This document shows, piece by piece, positions 36,231 to 46,988 of a DNA stretch of 64,000 bases. The translations under genes and the position numbers were made by a program. Origin of the DNA: Aliidiomarina indica (GTDB taxonomy: Bacteria; Pseudomonadota; Gammaproteobacteria; Enterobacterales; Alteromonadaceae). The stretch is from the NCBI RefSeq assembly GCF_015354615.1, contig NZ_JACAVQ010000006.1:1-64000 (forward strand), given 5' to 3'. The stretch's first letter is position 1, and each line of letters starts with the position of its first letter. A model generated the notes under the pieces. The model made no database searches, was not told the DNA's origin, and saw only the letters and a program-made list of their open reading frames with translations.

Positions 36231-36257
36231 AAAAAAGCGCCTTTGAGGCGCTTTTTT
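36231..36257. terminator. Bidirectional terminator between pepQ and anmK
   Basis: A perfect 12-bp stem (36231-36242 / 36246-36257), A6-GCGCCT and its complement, with a 3-base loop and T runs on both strands. Confidence 0.93.
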
Positions 36258-36271
36258 TATATGCTTGAACC

Positions 36272-37408
36272 TTATTGCGAGGGGAAATAGGCGCCAAGGA
36301 TAGTAGGGCGGCTGGCGCCGGTCACACTGGTTAAGTCCAATACCTTTCCTTCGCAATGGCACCATGCGAGCCAGGCGAATAAAACCGCTTCAACCCAATC
36401 AACTTGGATACCTAACTCATCAGTGGTGGCGATAGTGCATTCAGGCAGCAGCACTGCGCACCGTGCGAGCAGCTCCGTATTATGAGCACCACCACCACAG
36501 AAAAATATTTCAGTGTGGGAGTTCGACGAACCTGAGATAAGCTCGCGTATGGCCTCACACAGGCTCTGAACAGTACATTCAAGTAGGGTTGCCTGAACAT
36601 CTTCAGGTTGAATCTGCTCGAAGCGCTCTAAACGATGGTGTAACCAGCCAGGAGTAAAGTACTCCCGACCCGTGCTTTTAGGAGGGCGGCGCGAAAAATA
36701 AGGATCGCTCATGAGGGTGTCGAACAATCCCTGATGCACTGTGCCTGTGGCTGCCCAACGGCCACCTATATCGTAAGCCTGGTGGTGATGCCGCTGAATC
36801 CAATCATCCATCAGGGTATTGCCAGGGCCGGTATCGAAGCCCAAAAGCTGTGATGACGGGTCGCCACTATGGCGCAAATAACTGATATTGGCGATACCAC
36901 CGATATTGGCAATAACCCGATCATGACTGGGATGGCTAAATACTTCCCGATGGAATAGGGGCGCTAACGGCGCACCTTCACCGCCAAGCGCAATATCCTT
37001 TTGCCGAAACTGAGCGACGACATCGATACCGGTTAACGCAGCAATGGTGTGCGGACAGCCAAGCTGAATGGTAAAGCCGGGCCCTTGCTCTGGATGATGT
37101 CGAACCGTCTGGCCATGACTTCCTATCGCGCGGATCTCTTCAGGGGCGAGCTTATTGCGTGCAAGTAGCGCCTGAACGCCTGCGGCCACCACTTCGGCAA
37201 AACGTCTATCGGCAGTGCCGTAATGGACAAGTTCGTTGTTACCCGGGGTACACAGCTCGCGCAAGCTGCTCTGCAAGGCCGCTGGGATTTCCCAACTCAA
37301 TGCGTCTTGTTGTTGAATTGAACCTTCAGAATCGATGCTCACCAGCGCAAGATCGAGAGCATCTAAGCTCGTTCCCGATAATGCGCCGATAAAATAAGAC
37401 TTAGTCAT
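36272..37408 (-). CDS. anmK: Anhydro-N-acetylmuramic acid kinase
   Basis: A 378-residue kinase that opens and phosphorylates anhydro-MurNAc, giving MurNAc 6-phosphate in murein recycling. The ATP-binding start is GALSGTSLDALDLAL, with GSHGQTVRHHP, GFDTGPGN and FFCGGGAHN. It is similar in length to E. coli AnmK (369). I start at ATG 37408, which lies within the 3' end of the M23 peptidase gene (8-bp overlap). In pseudomonads it likewise sits beside an M23 peptidase gene and tyrS. Confidence 0.95.
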   Translation of the reverse strand: MTKSYFIGALSGTSLDALDLALVSIDSEGSIQQQDALSWEIPAALQSSLRELCTPGNNELVHYGTADRRFAEVVAAGVQALLARNKLAPEEIRAIGSHGQTVRHHPEQGPGFTIQLGCPHTIAALTGIDVVAQFRQKDIALGGEGAPLAPLFHREVFSHPSHDRVIANIGGIANISYLRHSGDPSSQLLGFDTGPGNTLMDDWIQRHHHQAYDIGGRWAATGTVHQGLFDTLMSDPYFSRRPPKSTGREYFTPGWLHHRLERFEQIQPEDVQATLLECTVQSLCEAIRELISGSSNSHTEIFFCGGGAHNTELLARCAVLLPECTIATTDELGIQVDWVEAVLFAWLAWCHCEGKVLDLTSVTGASRPTILGAYFPSQ

Positions 37409-38711
37409 CACTTCGCATCGCGAGGTAGAAGCGCTTACGCCCGTCAATCATCGCCAATTTCTCAGAGGCGATTTTCTTAAATGCGGCCATTTGCGAATCT
37501 GGCAAAGGCTCAGCTTTCGGCAGCTGCACGGTGCGAGGATTACGATGCACGCCGTCGACGAGGAATTCATAGTGCAGGTGCGGGCCAGTGACCCGCCCGG
37601 TTGCCCCTACCTGACCAATAATCTGGCCCTGGCGAACGCGATCGCCTTGCTGCACTGAACGGCGGTTTAAATGGAGGTACTTGGTCATGTATCTTTCGCC
37701 GTGCTGGATAAAGATATAATGGCCATTCAAATTATTGTAAGCACTGGCGACGACGCGGCCATCGCCTGCAGACATCACCGGAGTGCCCACGGGCGCCGCA
37801 TAATCGATACCGTTATGTGGTGCCACGCGTCCGGTGACAGGATGCATGCGACGTGGATTAAACTCCGATGACACGCGGTTAAACGCCACCGGTGCGCGCA
37901 AGAAGGTTTGGCGAAGGCTTCGCCCTTCGGCGGTGTAGTAACGACCGTCTTCATGACGAATCGCGGTAAAACGGTCGCCTTGGTTTGTAAATTCGGCTGC
38001 GACAATACGACCGACACCAACAAATTGGCCGTCGATGAAATTCGTTTCATAAAGTACGCTGAACTGATCCCCTGCACGAATATCGAGTGCAAAGTCGACG
38101 TCCCAACCGAACAATTCCGCCAAGCTCATAATCAGGCCTTGGGTTAAGCCTGCGCTAACGCCAGCGTTCCAAAAGCTCGAGGTAATTTCGGCATGGGCAA
38201 ACTCAAGGCGCGTATCAATGATTTTTTGTTCACGTTCACTGGTGTAATTACCGTCTTCATCAAGGCTAATCATGAGTGTTTCGGTATCATTGAGGCGATA
38301 GTGCATCGCCACAAGATTATCGTCATCATCGCGGGCAAAGCGTAACGTATCCCCCGGATGAATGCGGCGTAAAATATTGGCATCTGGCGCTTGGGTGAGC
38401 TCATGCAGTTGGCGTGCGGAAAAACCCACGCGTTGGAAAATGCGGGCCATGCTGTCACCCGACCGCACTTCATAATCAATCCAGGTTAATTCTGAATTGT
38501 CATCGTCGAACACATTTGACTCACCCAGATACAACTCAAGGTCATAGCGTACGCCCGGCTCGAGTGGTTCATACGGAGCCATATCGCGGGACGCACTGGC
38601 TTTCTCTGAAGGCCAGACGAGTAAAACGAGGAGCAAAATGCCCACCGACATGATAATAAACTGGTGGCGTTTCGGTAGGTGTTGCAAGAAACGCTGGATT
38701 GGCTCAACCAT
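37401..38711 (-). CDS. M23 peptidoglycan DD-metalloendopeptidase (MepM-like)
   Basis: A 436-residue envelope hydrolase that cuts peptide cross-links to let the sacculus grow. It has an N-terminal membrane anchor (about residues 18-34), an OapA/LysM-like region (about 75-130, WIDYEVRSGDSMARIFQRVG), a spacer domain, and an M23 domain (about 285-400) with zinc ligands in HNGIDYAAPVG and HLHYEF. It is translationally coupled to anmK, so cell wall cutting and recycling are co-expressed. The promoter lies in the gap to tyrS. Confidence 0.93.
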   Translation of the reverse strand: MVEPIQRFLQHLPKRHQFIIMSVGILLLVLLVWPSEKASASRDMAPYEPLEPGVRYDLELYLGESNVFDDDNSELTWIDYEVRSGDSMARIFQRVGFSARQLHELTQAPDANILRRIHPGDTLRFARDDDDNLVAMHYRLNDTETLMISLDEDGNYTSEREQKIIDTRLEFAHAEITSSFWNAGVSAGLTQGLIMSLAELFGWDVDFALDIRAGDQFSVLYETNFIDGQFVGVGRIVAAEFTNQGDRFTAIRHEDGRYYTAEGRSLRQTFLRAPVAFNRVSSEFNPRRMHPVTGRVAPHNGIDYAAPVGTPVMSAGDGRVVASAYNNLNGHYIFIQHGERYMTKYLHLNRRSVQQGDRVRQGQIIGQVGATGRVTGPHLHYEFLVDGVHRNPRTVQLPKAEPLPDSQMAAFKKIASEKLAMIDGRKRFYLAMRSDD

Positions 38712-38740
38712 AAAAACAAGAGTCCTCTGTACTTCTTCGT

Positions 38741-38768
38741 GTTATATCATAGCATTTTCTATATGCAA
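38741..38768 (-). promoter_or_regulatory. Predicted sigma-70 promoter for the M23 peptidase-anmK unit
   Basis: On the minus strand, -35 TTGCAT (38763-38768), a 16-bp spacer and -10 TATAAC (38741-38746, five of six). It stands about 35 bp before the start codon. Confidence 0.4.
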
Positions 38769-38783
38769 GCTTAAACAGAACGC

Positions 38784-38812
38784 TTAAAAGCTGCTCTTGA
38801 ATCAAGTAGAAT
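38784..38812 (+). promoter_or_regulatory. Predicted sigma-70 promoter for tyrS
   Basis: -35 TTAAAA (38784-38789), a 17-bp spacer and -10 TAGAAT (38807-38812, five of six). The transcript would begin near 38819, so the in-frame ATG at 38818 is unlikely to be used. Confidence 0.5.
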
Positions 38813-38850
38813 GCAGCATGGATAAAAAGTTCAGTCAGCCTGGAGTAAAG

Positions 38851-40053
38851 ATGAGTAAAGCTGTAGCCGAGGCGCTCGCCATGATCACGCGGGGCGTAGA
38901 CGAAGTTCTTGTAGAGCAAGAACTAAAGGATAAATTGGCAGAAGGGCGGCCACTAATTGTAAAAGCAGGCTTCGACCCAACCGCGCCAGATTTACATTTA
39001 GGCCACACGGTACTCATCAATAAGCTCCGAATCTTTCAAGATTTGGGGCACACCGTCGTGTTCCTGATAGGTGATTTTACCGGAATGATTGGTGATCCCA
39101 CCGGAAAAAATGTCACGCGCAAGCCGCTGAGCAGCGAAGATGTGTTGGCAAATGCGGAAACATATAAAGAGCAAGTATTTAAGATTCTCGACCCAGCAAA
39201 AACTCAGGTTCGTTTTAATAGCGAGTGGATGAACACCTTAGGTGCCGCAGGCATGATTAAACTGGCATCGCGGCAAACGGTAGCCCGCATGCTCGAGCGT
39301 GATGATTTTAAAAAGCGCTATCAAGGTGGTCAGCCTATCGCCATCCACGAGTTTATCTATCCACTTGTACAGGGCTGGGATTCGGTGGAATTGAAAGCCG
39401 ATGTAGAGATGGGTGGCACAGATCAACGTTTTAACTTGCTGATGGGCCGCGAGTTGCAAAAGGAAGAAGGTCAACGTCCACAAACCGTTATTACGGTGCC
39501 GTTACTCGAAGGGCTTGATGGCGTTCAGAAGATGTCTAAATCGTTGGGCAATTATGTGGGTATCACCGATGCGCCAAACGATATGTTTGGTAAGTTAATG
39601 TCGGTGTCTGACGATCTGATGTGGAAATACTTTGACTTACTCAGTTTCCGTCCGACAGAAGAACTCGATGCCCTCAAAGCCAACGTTGCCGCTGGCGCCA
39701 ACCCGCGCGATGCGAAAGTAGAGTTAGCCAAAGAAATTATTACCCGTTTCCATAGTGCGCAAGCGGCTGCGGCGGCGGAACAAGATTTTATTCAACGCTT
39801 TCAGAAAAATGCGATTCCCGATGATATGCCAGAAGTTGCGCTGTCACTTACGCAGGATCAGCGTGGCCTCGCTCATGTCTTAAAAGAAGCAGGTTTAGTT
39901 GTTTCTACTTCCGAGGCAATGCGTATGGTGAAGCAAAACGCGGTTCGCATTGATGGCGAACGTGTGGCCGATGCGCGCATGGAATGTGCCGATGGCACTG
40001 CGGTATATCAAGTCGGAAAACGAAAGTTTGCCCGCATCACAATCACCGGCTAA
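38851..40053 (+). CDS. tyrS: Tyrosyl-tRNA synthetase
   Basis: A 400-residue class I synthetase. The HIGH motif is HLGH in [14 protein letters not shown], and KMSKS is intact in [11 protein letters not shown]. The C-terminal S4-like RNA-binding domain (about 330-400) is present. The 400-residue form resembles the TyrZ-type enzymes of Pseudomonas and relatives rather than E. coli TyrS (424). I start at ATG 38851 with GGAG 6 bases upstream. It is convergent with apaH. Confidence 0.96.
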   Translation: MSKAVAEALAMITRGVDEVLVEQELKDKLAEGRPLIVKAGFDPTAPDLHLGHTVLINKLRIFQDLGHTVVFLIGDFTGMIGDPTGKNVTRKPLSSEDVLANAETYKEQVFKILDPAKTQVRFNSEWMNTLGAAGMIKLASRQTVARMLERDDFKKRYQGGQPIAIHEFIYPLVQGWDSVELKADVEMGGTDQRFNLLMGRELQKEEGQRPQTVITVPLLEGLDGVQKMSKSLGNYVGITDAPNDMFGKLMSVSDDLMWKYFDLLSFRPTEELDALKANVAAGANPRDAKVELAKEIITRFHSAQAAAAAEQDFIQRFQKNAIPDDMPEVALSLTQDQRGLAHVLKEAGLVVSTSEAMRMVKQNAVRIDGERVADARMECADGTAVYQVGKRKFARITITG

Positions 40054-40104
40054 ATCTTCTCACCGGCCCGCTGGCATGAGTGGCAACGCGCTAACGGACC
40101 TGTG

Positions 40105-40911
40105 TTAGTCAGCGCTCACTTGGGTTAATTCCAAGGTTTCAGCGTTTATCAGTGTTAATTGCTCCCCCCAAACACAGCCGGTATCCAAAGCACGGATATC
40201 GGCTCGATGGGTCTCACCTTGTAACGCAGCCCAGTGTCCAAAGAAAATGGTCCATGGGCTTTGCGGCCATAATTCAAACCAAGGAATAACATCAGGCTGG
40301 GAACAGTGTGAAGGATGTTCTTTTTGATCAAAGTCTAGCTGCCCATCTGCATGTAAGTAGCGCATCCGGGTCATCGCGTTCACGATAAAACGGGCCCGCT
40401 CCACCCCATATAAGCTATCTGACCATTGCGATGGTTCGTTGCCGTACATACGCTCGAGAAAGGAAACGAAATTGGATGATCTCAATGTGGTCTCAACGTC
40501 GCGGGCACAGGATTGCGCCATTTCCACAGTCCAAGCGGGATGCAATCCAGCATGCACGATTAATTGAAGACGCTCTGGATCGGTAATCAGTAAGGGGTGT
40601 CGGCGTAGCCACTGAATCCAAAAGTCGCGATCACTGCCTTCGCGTAGCGCGTGGGTATTGTCATTGCGGTTCGCTGGACGAACATCGCAAAGTACCGCTA
40701 AGGCGTGCAAATCGTGATTACCAAGAACGCATTGAAAGGCGGGTCCGAGCTCAACTAAATATTCAAGTGTTGCCAAGGGTTCTGGACCGCGACCGATAAG
40801 GTCGCCAACCGACCAAAGCTGATCGTGGCGCGGGTTGAAGTCGACGGCTGCGAGCAGTCGCTTAAGGGGGGCAAGACATGCATGGATATCGCCAATAATA
40901 TATCGTGCCAT
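40105..40911 (-). CDS. apaH: Symmetrical bis(5'-nucleosyl)-tetraphosphatase ApaH
   Basis: A 268-residue phosphoesterase that splits Ap4A to two ADP and also removes Np4 caps from RNA. The metallophosphatase motifs GDIHAC, GDLIGRGPEPL and GNHDLH are present, as are VHAGLHP and FGHWAA. I start at ATG 40911 (MARYIIGDIHAC), matching homologues; the longer in-frame start at 40977 would overlap apaG. It is the last gene of the surA-pdxA-rsmA-apaG-apaH run, as in E. coli. Confidence 0.96.
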   Translation of the reverse strand: MARYIIGDIHACLAPLKRLLAAVDFNPRHDQLWSVGDLIGRGPEPLATLEYLVELGPAFQCVLGNHDLHALAVLCDVRPANRNDNTHALREGSDRDFWIQWLRRHPLLITDPERLQLIVHAGLHPAWTVEMAQSCARDVETTLRSSNFVSFLERMYGNEPSQWSDSLYGVERARFIVNAMTRMRYLHADGQLDFDQKEHPSHCSQPDVIPWFELWPQSPWTIFFGHWAALQGETHRADIRALDTGCVWGEQLTLINAETLELTQVSAD

Positions 40912-40922
40912 GGGTTGCTCGC

Positions 40923-41300
40923 TTAATGCAGAATATTGGGCATGGCTAACCGAAATAGAGGAATGGGCAGTTGCCATTCGGTGCCGTCATCATTGACCAT
41001 CCCGTAACTTCCCTCCATGTGACCCAAGGGCGTTTTTAAGACCGTTCCGCTGGTATATTTAAATGATTTACCAGGCTCGATACGGGGCTGCTTGCCGACC
41101 ACGCCATCCCCCATAACTTCGGTGACTTTACCGTTGGCATCGGTCACGACCCACTTTCGATTAAGCAACTTAATCGGATAAGGGCTTTTGTTCTCGATGG
41201 TGATGGTATAGGCAAAAACGAACTGATCCTGTTCCGGTTCAGATTGCTCGCTCAAATACTCAGTTTCCACACTCAGTTCAACATCGATAGTACGACTCAT
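40923..41300 (-). CDS. apaG: ApaG (CoD) protein
   Basis: A 125-residue protein of the ApaG family, a fibronectin-III-like fold of uncertain function linked to Co2+/Mg2+ homeostasis phenotypes. It shows the [22 protein letters not shown] strand region and [19 protein letters not shown]. It overlaps the rsmA 3' end by 4 bp and precedes apaH by 11 bp, as in E. coli. Confidence 0.95.
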   Translation of the reverse strand: MSRTIDVELSVETEYLSEQSEPEQDQFVFAYTITIENKSPYPIKLLNRKWVVTDANGKVTEVMGDGVVGKQPRIEPGKSFKYTSGTVLKTPLGHMEGSYGMVNDDGTEWQLPIPLFRLAMPNILH

Positions 41301-42109
41301 AATGTTCTTTTATGCTCCGTGATCCAGTTTGCCATTCGCACAAAGTCTCCAACTGCTAACGTCTCTGGACGTACACTCGGATCAATGTCGATCGACTCTA
41401 GTTCTTCGGCACTCATTAGCTTTTTCATATTGTTACGCATGGTTTTACGGCGCTGGTGAAAAGCCATATGACACACATGGTTAAGGGTAGCACGATCATG
41501 CACTGGCCAAGGTGATTCGCTGTAAGGGACGAGCCGTGCCACAGCAGAATCTACTTTCGGCGCTGGACTAAAGGCCTCGGGCGGCACTTCGAGTACCGGT
41601 AATACCTGACAGGCTTGTTGCACCATCACGGTAAGGCGACCAAAAGTTTTGCTACCGGGGGCCGCCGCCATCCGCTCGATCACTTCTTTTTGTAGCATAA
41701 AGTGCATATCAGCGATGGTATTAAGATGACTTAGCAGGTGAAAGATAAGTGGCGTAGAAATGTTATAAGGCAGATTGCCAAATACCCGTAAAGGTTGGCC
41801 GAGCGTGTCTGCTAACGCATTAAAATTGAACTTGAGTGCGTCAGCGCGGTGCACGGTGAGTTTACCGGAAAACTCCGGGCTTTTTTCTAACCGGTCGGCA
41901 AGGTCGCGGTCGAGTTCAACCACATGCAAGTGACCTGCTCGCGATAGCACAGGGCGTGTTAATGCCGCTAAGCCAGGGCCAATTTCAACCAATGGTTGTC
42001 CGGGTTGCGGCGCAATGGCATCCACAATAGCGTCAATCACGGTTTCGTCTTGCAAGAAGTTTTGGCCGAACCGTTTGCGGGCGCGGTGCCCGTCTAACGT
42101 TTTACTCAT
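41297..42109 (-). CDS. rsmA: 16S rRNA dimethyladenosine transferase (KsgA)
   Basis: A 270-residue enzyme that dimethylates A1518 and A1519 of 16S rRNA late in 30S assembly. SAM-binding is in [14 protein letters not shown], the catalytic motif is NLPYNIS, and [11 protein letters not shown] lies at the start. It begins 3 bp after pdxA and overlaps apaG by 4 bp. Confidence 0.97.
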   Translation of the reverse strand: MSKTLDGHRARKRFGQNFLQDETVIDAIVDAIAPQPGQPLVEIGPGLAALTRPVLSRAGHLHVVELDRDLADRLEKSPEFSGKLTVHRADALKFNFNALADTLGQPLRVFGNLPYNISTPLIFHLLSHLNTIADMHFMLQKEVIERMAAAPGSKTFGRLTVMVQQACQVLPVLEVPPEAFSPAPKVDSAVARLVPYSESPWPVHDRATLNHVCHMAFHQRRKTMRNNMKKLMSAEELESIDIDPSVRPETLAVGDFVRMANWITEHKRTL

Positions 42110-42112
42110 GAA

Positions 42113-43111
42113 CTAAACTGATTCCTTGTGCTGTTGCTCTGCCATGTGTATCGCTTGCTGCAAAGCAATCTTAAAGCTGCCAACATCGGCCTCACCGGTA
42201 CCCGCGATATCAAGTGCGGTGCCGTGATCAACCGAGGTACGAACAAATGGCAACCCGAGGGTAATATTTACTGCATCGCCGAAGCCTTTATATTTTAACA
42301 CGGGCAAGCCCTGATCGTGATACATAGCCAGGATCACATCGGCTTTCTGTAAGTATTTAGGCTGAAAAATTGTATCGGCCGGAAGCGGCCCAATCAGGGT
42401 ATAGCCGCGTTCTTTACGTAAGCGCTCGAGTGTGGGGGAAATAACGCTAATTTCTTCATGGCCTAAGTGACCACCTTCGCCCGCATGTGGATTCAATCCA
42501 CACACATAAATGCGCGGGTTTTCAAGGCCGAATTTTGTGACTAAATCGTCGTGCAATATGGCGATAACGCGCTCGAGTCGCTCTGGTGTAAGCGCCTTTG
42601 ACACATAGGCTAGCGGAATATGGGTGGTGACTAATGCCACCCGCAATCCTGTGGTGGCCAACATCATGACCACATCTTTACAACCCGCTTGTAGGGCGAA
42701 GTATTCGGTATGGCCGCTAAAGGCAATGCCGGCTTGGTTGATAATACCTTTGTGCACTGGCCCGGTGACCACTGCCGCAAATTCACCATCGAGATTACCT
42801 TGGCTTGCGCGACGTAAGGTTTCCACCACGTAGTGGCCGTTTTGCTCGTTTAAGGTGCCTACTGTCACTGGCGCCGCCACAGGAACGTGCTCAACTAGGA
42901 GCGTGCCTGCGCGATGGCGAGAGGGTGTTTGCGTCATATCATAATCGGCAAACTCAAGATCTAATTGAAGTTGCTTAGCGCGATCCACCAACAAACCTTT
43001 GTCGGCGCAAACAACAAGCTCAGCAGGCCAATCCTGCTGAGCGAGTTTGAGAACTAAATCAGGACCAATGCCTGCCGGTTCGCCCGGAGTAATCGCGATC
43101 CTTGGGATCAT
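42113..43111 (-). CDS. pdxA: 4-hydroxythreonine-4-phosphate dehydrogenase
   Basis: A 332-residue NAD-dependent enzyme of pyridoxal phosphate synthesis. It shows the [12 protein letters not shown] start, the metal ligands in [20 protein letters not shown] and [12 protein letters not shown], and [11 protein letters not shown]. Its start overlaps the surA stop by one base. Confidence 0.97.
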   Translation of the reverse strand: MIPRIAITPGEPAGIGPDLVLKLAQQDWPAELVVCADKGLLVDRAKQLQLDLEFADYDMTQTPSRHRAGTLLVEHVPVAAPVTVGTLNEQNGHYVVETLRRASQGNLDGEFAAVVTGPVHKGIINQAGIAFSGHTEYFALQAGCKDVVMMLATTGLRVALVTTHIPLAYVSKALTPERLERVIAILHDDLVTKFGLENPRIYVCGLNPHAGEGGHLGHEEISVISPTLERLRKERGYTLIGPLPADTIFQPKYLQKADVILAMYHDQGLPVLKYKGFGDAVNITLGLPFVRTSVDHGTALDIAGTGEADVGSFKIALQQAIHMAEQQHKESV

Positions 43112-44394
43112 TATAATCGGTAATCCACGTAGGCATTATCGCGAATTTCCTGCAACCAAACATCTAACTCTTCCTGGAATTTACGACGGTACAGTATATT
43201 TTGCGCCTGTTCCCGTAACCGCTGATCGGTGATGTCTTGTTGACGACGATCGAGTACTTCCACGATATGCCAACCAAACTCAGTGCGGAAGGGTTCTGAA
43301 ATTGTGTTTAGGTCGATGCGCGATACAACGTTGCGGAACTCTGGAACAAACACGTCCGCAGGTGCCCAGCCCATTTCACCGCCGTCGGCAGCAGAACCTG
43401 TATCACTTGAATGTTGGCGCGCTAATTCGGCAAAGGTTTTTTCACCTGAACGAATCTGTTCACGAAATTCACGGAGCATTTGTTGCGCACGATTGTCCGA
43501 TAAAATCACCGAAGGGCGAATCAGGATATGGCGCGCGAGCACTTCTTCAGAAAGAGCCCGTTGGGTGCCGCGGATTTCATGAATCTTGAGAATGTGAAAA
43601 CCTAAACCACTGCGCAAGGGGCCCACAATCGCGCCTTCTTCTTGGTCGCGAAGGTTATTGGCAAATAACGTTGGCAATGCATTTAACGACATAAAGCCCA
43701 TATCACCACCCTCAAGTGCGTTCGCGGCAGCAGAGGCAGTGATGGCAAGTTGGGCAAAATCATCACCGTCGTTTAGGCGATTTAGAACTTCTTCAGCGCG
43801 CTGGCGTGCAAGGGATTCATTTTCCCGGCCTTGCTCATCTTGTAAGCTAATCAAGATATGTCCAACACGATATTCGGTATCTTGATTACCTTGTTGCTTG
43901 ATTAAGTCTACCAGCAAACTGATTTCCTGAGGGCTCATGTACACGCGACGTTGAATGGCCGAGCGTTGTACTTCGGATACCATAATCTGGGTGCGAATCT
44001 CTTCCCGATAATCACTCCAGCTTTGGCCATCGGCAATCACTTGCTGGCGCAATGCATCTACAGGCATGTCATTATCTGACGCGATGGAAGCAATGGCTTG
44101 ATCCAAAATGGCATCGTTGATGCGAATACCCATGCGCTCAGCCATTTGTTTTTGCAGTGTTTGCAATACAAGACGTTCAGCGACCTGCGTTTGTAGGGCA
44201 CTATCCGAGGGTAAACGCCCGCCACTTGCTTCGATGTCGCGACGAACGGACGCCAACATACTTTCCACTTCACTTTGTAATACCACTTGCTCATTCACCA
44301 CAATAGCGACTCTATCGAGCAGTTGTTCTGCGGTCGCTAGGGTACTGGCCAGCATGGCAACAACACCAAAAGCCAAGGCTGTAATTTTTTTCAT
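43111..44394 (-). CDS. surA: Periplasmic chaperone / peptidyl-prolyl isomerase SurA
   Basis: A 427-residue chaperone that carries outer membrane proteins to the BAM complex. The signal peptide is residues 1-22 (ending ATA-E), followed by the N-terminal chaperone domain (about 25-170) and two parvulin domains (about 170-275, [13 protein letters not shown]; about 285-385, [13 protein letters not shown]). The length equals E. coli SurA (428). I start at ATG 44394 with GGAAG upstream. It lies downstream of lptD, its best-known client, as in E. coli. Confidence 0.96.
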   Translation of the reverse strand: MKKITALAFGVVAMLASTLATAEQLLDRVAIVVNEQVVLQSEVESMLASVRRDIEASGGRLPSDSALQTQVAERLVLQTLQKQMAERMGIRINDAILDQAIASIASDNDMPVDALRQQVIADGQSWSDYREEIRTQIMVSEVQRSAIQRRVYMSPQEISLLVDLIKQQGNQDTEYRVGHILISLQDEQGRENESLARQRAEEVLNRLNDGDDFAQLAITASAAANALEGGDMGFMSLNALPTLFANNLRDQEEGAIVGPLRSGLGFHILKIHEIRGTQRALSEEVLARHILIRPSVILSDNRAQQMLREFREQIRSGEKTFAELARQHSSDTGSAADGGEMGWAPADVFVPEFRNVVSRIDLNTISEPFRTEFGWHIVEVLDRRQQDITDQRLREQAQNILYRRKFQEELDVWLQEIRDNAYVDYRL

Positions 44395-44512
44395 AAAGCT
44401 TCCAATCATCTCTGTGTGCTTGCAAAAAATCGAAGAACGAACCGGTCGACTTCGTTGTTGTGATCAGGAACTATGGAGTCTAAATCCACTAAATAATTCC
44501 ATGGTCACGAAA

Positions 44513-46858
44513 TTAATTGTTCAGGTAAAACGGTCTACGATATCCGAAAATGCTCTGTTGCAGCATGTCGAGCATGCCCGGACCAGAACCGCCAAGGCCC
44601 GTTAACATAAACTGCAAACTAATTCCGGTATCAAACTCGGCAGGAGGGAGTGGCTCCCCCGGCTGTACAAATTCATAGTTGCGATCAACTCTGCGATACG
44701 CACTTACCCGAATTGACCAGCAGCATCTATCATACTGGACACCGATGGCGGCATCCATCGCGCGGTTTGAGCGCAAGTCATGATACCAGTGACTCGCCAA
44801 GCGCCAATCATCGGCCAATGCCCAGGTGCCAATAATACCGGCCTGTTCAACTTCCTCGCTCGTTCCCACCAAACCCCGCACGCGGCGATGGTTCAACTGT
44901 ATCAAGTTCCCATCGTCTTTACGATACTCAATGGCGGCGCGACTTTTCCTCACTAGGCTCAAATCCGTATCATACTGAATCGCGGAGCTGGCAAACCAGC
45001 GGGAGCCCAAGCGAAAATCCAGTTCGGCAGCCACTTCAGAATTGCTGGCGGTAATACGACTGGTTTCGTCAAACAGTTGTGTGCGGCTTTCGTCTAGATA
45101 AATGATTTGCCCTAAGCTAAAGCGCATTAACTCTTCTGCTTGCGCATCAAAAAAACTGGTGGTTGCGCCTATGGTGACTTGATGCGCATCTGCAATACGA
45201 TCAAGGCCAGTAAAGCGGCGCGGCCGGAACAAGCTGTGATAATCATCTTGCATAAGAATGGTATCGTAAATGCCAATTTGGCTTTGGTCGCGGAAAGGCA
45301 CGTACAAATATTGGATTTGCGGCGTTACGGTTTGAAAGCCTTCGCGCTTGCTATATTGCCGCTCTAAATGAACCTGTCCGTGCCAGCGAAACTGTGGAAG
45401 TGCTCGCGTTTTGGAGCCTTCGGCAGGGTTCTCTGTCGATTGCTCGTAATGGGTGACTAAGTAATGCAGATCGGCTGTCCAATCCCAAGCGGGACGAACA
45501 ACGCGGTAGCGTAAGCTAGGCTCAAGATGCATCCGGGTCGCGTAATCGGCGTTGTTAATCGGATTACGGAAATGGCTCAGCTCACTGTGTACCAGGGCCG
45601 TCAAATTACTTGAAATACCTTCTTCATGTTGCACACTCACCCGTGGCAAGGTGCGATAGGGCGCGCGATAGGGCCCAAGCATTTGGAAGTCTTCGATTTG
45701 GATCTGCGCGCGCGTTTGATTACTACGGTAATCGAACTGAGCACGGCGGTATAAATTCGGATCAGCACGATTGGCAAAGGGAGCACCAAAATCATTGATA
45801 TAGGCGATATCGCTGACTTGCGCTATATCGATATAACTCGACCAGCGATCGGAGATATCGGTGGCATGCTCAACGCGCCACAGGGAGCGGCTATGATTAC
45901 CGCTGGCACTACTATCTGAATCGAGATACTCAACGTAGGTGCTTCCCTCGTGCCGTTCGGTCAGGTAACGCCCTTCAACCACCCCCATGACACCTCGTTC
46001 GCTCATCAAGCGTGGGCTCAACGTCATGTCATAGTTAGGCGCAAGGTTAAGATAGTACGGAATTTCTATTTCCAAGCCGTTGCGGGATGAACTGCGAATG
46101 GTGGGATAGAGAAAACCACTTTTTCGCTCATCCGTAACAGGAAAGCTAAAGCGAGGAATGTACAGCACCGGCACATCGAAAATTCGAAATTGGGCATGAT
46201 GTGCGGTTCCCCAACTTTCATTTTCATTGACCGTAATTTGTTGGGCACGAATTTGCCAGGCTGGGCGCTCTCCAGGACAGGTAGTGAATGTGCCTTGATG
46301 CAATGTAACTTCACGGGAGCCTGTATCTGCTTGAATATCTATTTTCCCCGCACGGCCAATAGCGCCGGTGGGGATCAGTACGTATTCAGAATCAATAATC
46401 TCAACCGCTTGATCGAAACTATCCGCAAGAATCTCACTCGCTCGCACGGCTATATAGCCGTCGGTGTAAATAAGTCCGCCGGTGGCACTTAATTGACCAG
46501 TCAATTGATCGAGTTGAGCGCGGTCAGTTCGGAGAACTTGGGAACCTTGAATTAACTGCACATTCCCTTGCATGGTAGCGAAGCGATTCCGATTAATTTC
46601 GGTACGATCCGCGAAAGTACGAATTTCAAACTCGCTTGCGTTATCATCATCCACTGAACGCTCGGGAAGATCGAGTAACCAAGCGGGCAAAATTCGGCAC
46701 TGTTCTGCTGGCGGTCCTACTGCATCGCTAGGCTGGGGGCCAGCAATACTGTCTTGTGCATAACTAACGCCCATCAAAAGCGACACCAATCCCGCCCCAT
46801 AAAGAGCGTATCGGATAGTGCGTGATGTGATTACAAATGGGCGAAACGAAAACGTCAT
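44513..46858 (-). CDS. lptD: LPS-assembly protein LptD
   Basis: A 781-residue outer membrane translocon that inserts LPS with LptE. It has a signal peptide (about residues 1-34, ending SYA-Q), an N-terminal OstA/LptA-like domain (about 75-200, NRFATMQGNVQLIQGS) and a C-terminal 26-strand barrel. The cysteine pattern of E. coli is kept: one near the mature N-terminus (EQCRILP), one in FTTCPGE and an adjacent pair in DRCCWSI, which form the disulfides needed for function. I start at ATG 46858. A 118-bp gap precedes surA. It is divergent from amgK. Confidence 0.96.
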   Translation of the reverse strand: MTFSFRPFVITSRTIRYALYGAGLVSLLMGVSYAQDSIAGPQPSDAVGPPAEQCRILPAWLLDLPERSVDDDNASEFEIRTFADRTEINRNRFATMQGNVQLIQGSQVLRTDRAQLDQLTGQLSATGGLIYTDGYIAVRASEILADSFDQAVEIIDSEYVLIPTGAIGRAGKIDIQADTGSREVTLHQGTFTTCPGERPAWQIRAQQITVNENESWGTAHHAQFRIFDVPVLYIPRFSFPVTDERKSGFLYPTIRSSSRNGLEIEIPYYLNLAPNYDMTLSPRLMSERGVMGVVEGRYLTERHEGSTYVEYLDSDSSASGNHSRSLWRVEHATDISDRWSSYIDIAQVSDIAYINDFGAPFANRADPNLYRRAQFDYRSNQTRAQIQIEDFQMLGPYRAPYRTLPRVSVQHEEGISSNLTALVHSELSHFRNPINNADYATRMHLEPSLRYRVVRPAWDWTADLHYLVTHYEQSTENPAEGSKTRALPQFRWHGQVHLERQYSKREGFQTVTPQIQYLYVPFRDQSQIGIYDTILMQDDYHSLFRPRRFTGLDRIADAHQVTIGATTSFFDAQAEELMRFSLGQIIYLDESRTQLFDETSRITASNSEVAAELDFRLGSRWFASSAIQYDTDLSLVRKSRAAIEYRKDDGNLIQLNHRRVRGLVGTSEEVEQAGIIGTWALADDWRLASHWYHDLRSNRAMDAAIGVQYDRCCWSIRVSAYRRVDRNYEFVQPGEPLPPAEFDTGISLQFMLTGLGGSGPGMLDMLQQSIFGYRRPFYLNN

Positions 46859-46988
46859 GTAAACTGGCTTACGTCCAAGGTTATGATTATGGCAGGTATG
46901 ATAAAGCAATTTCCTTCTGCGGGCTATTTGCTAAGATGCGTTCTACGCGAGTTAGCGCACAAATTTTATTTTCTTGGAGCATTTCATC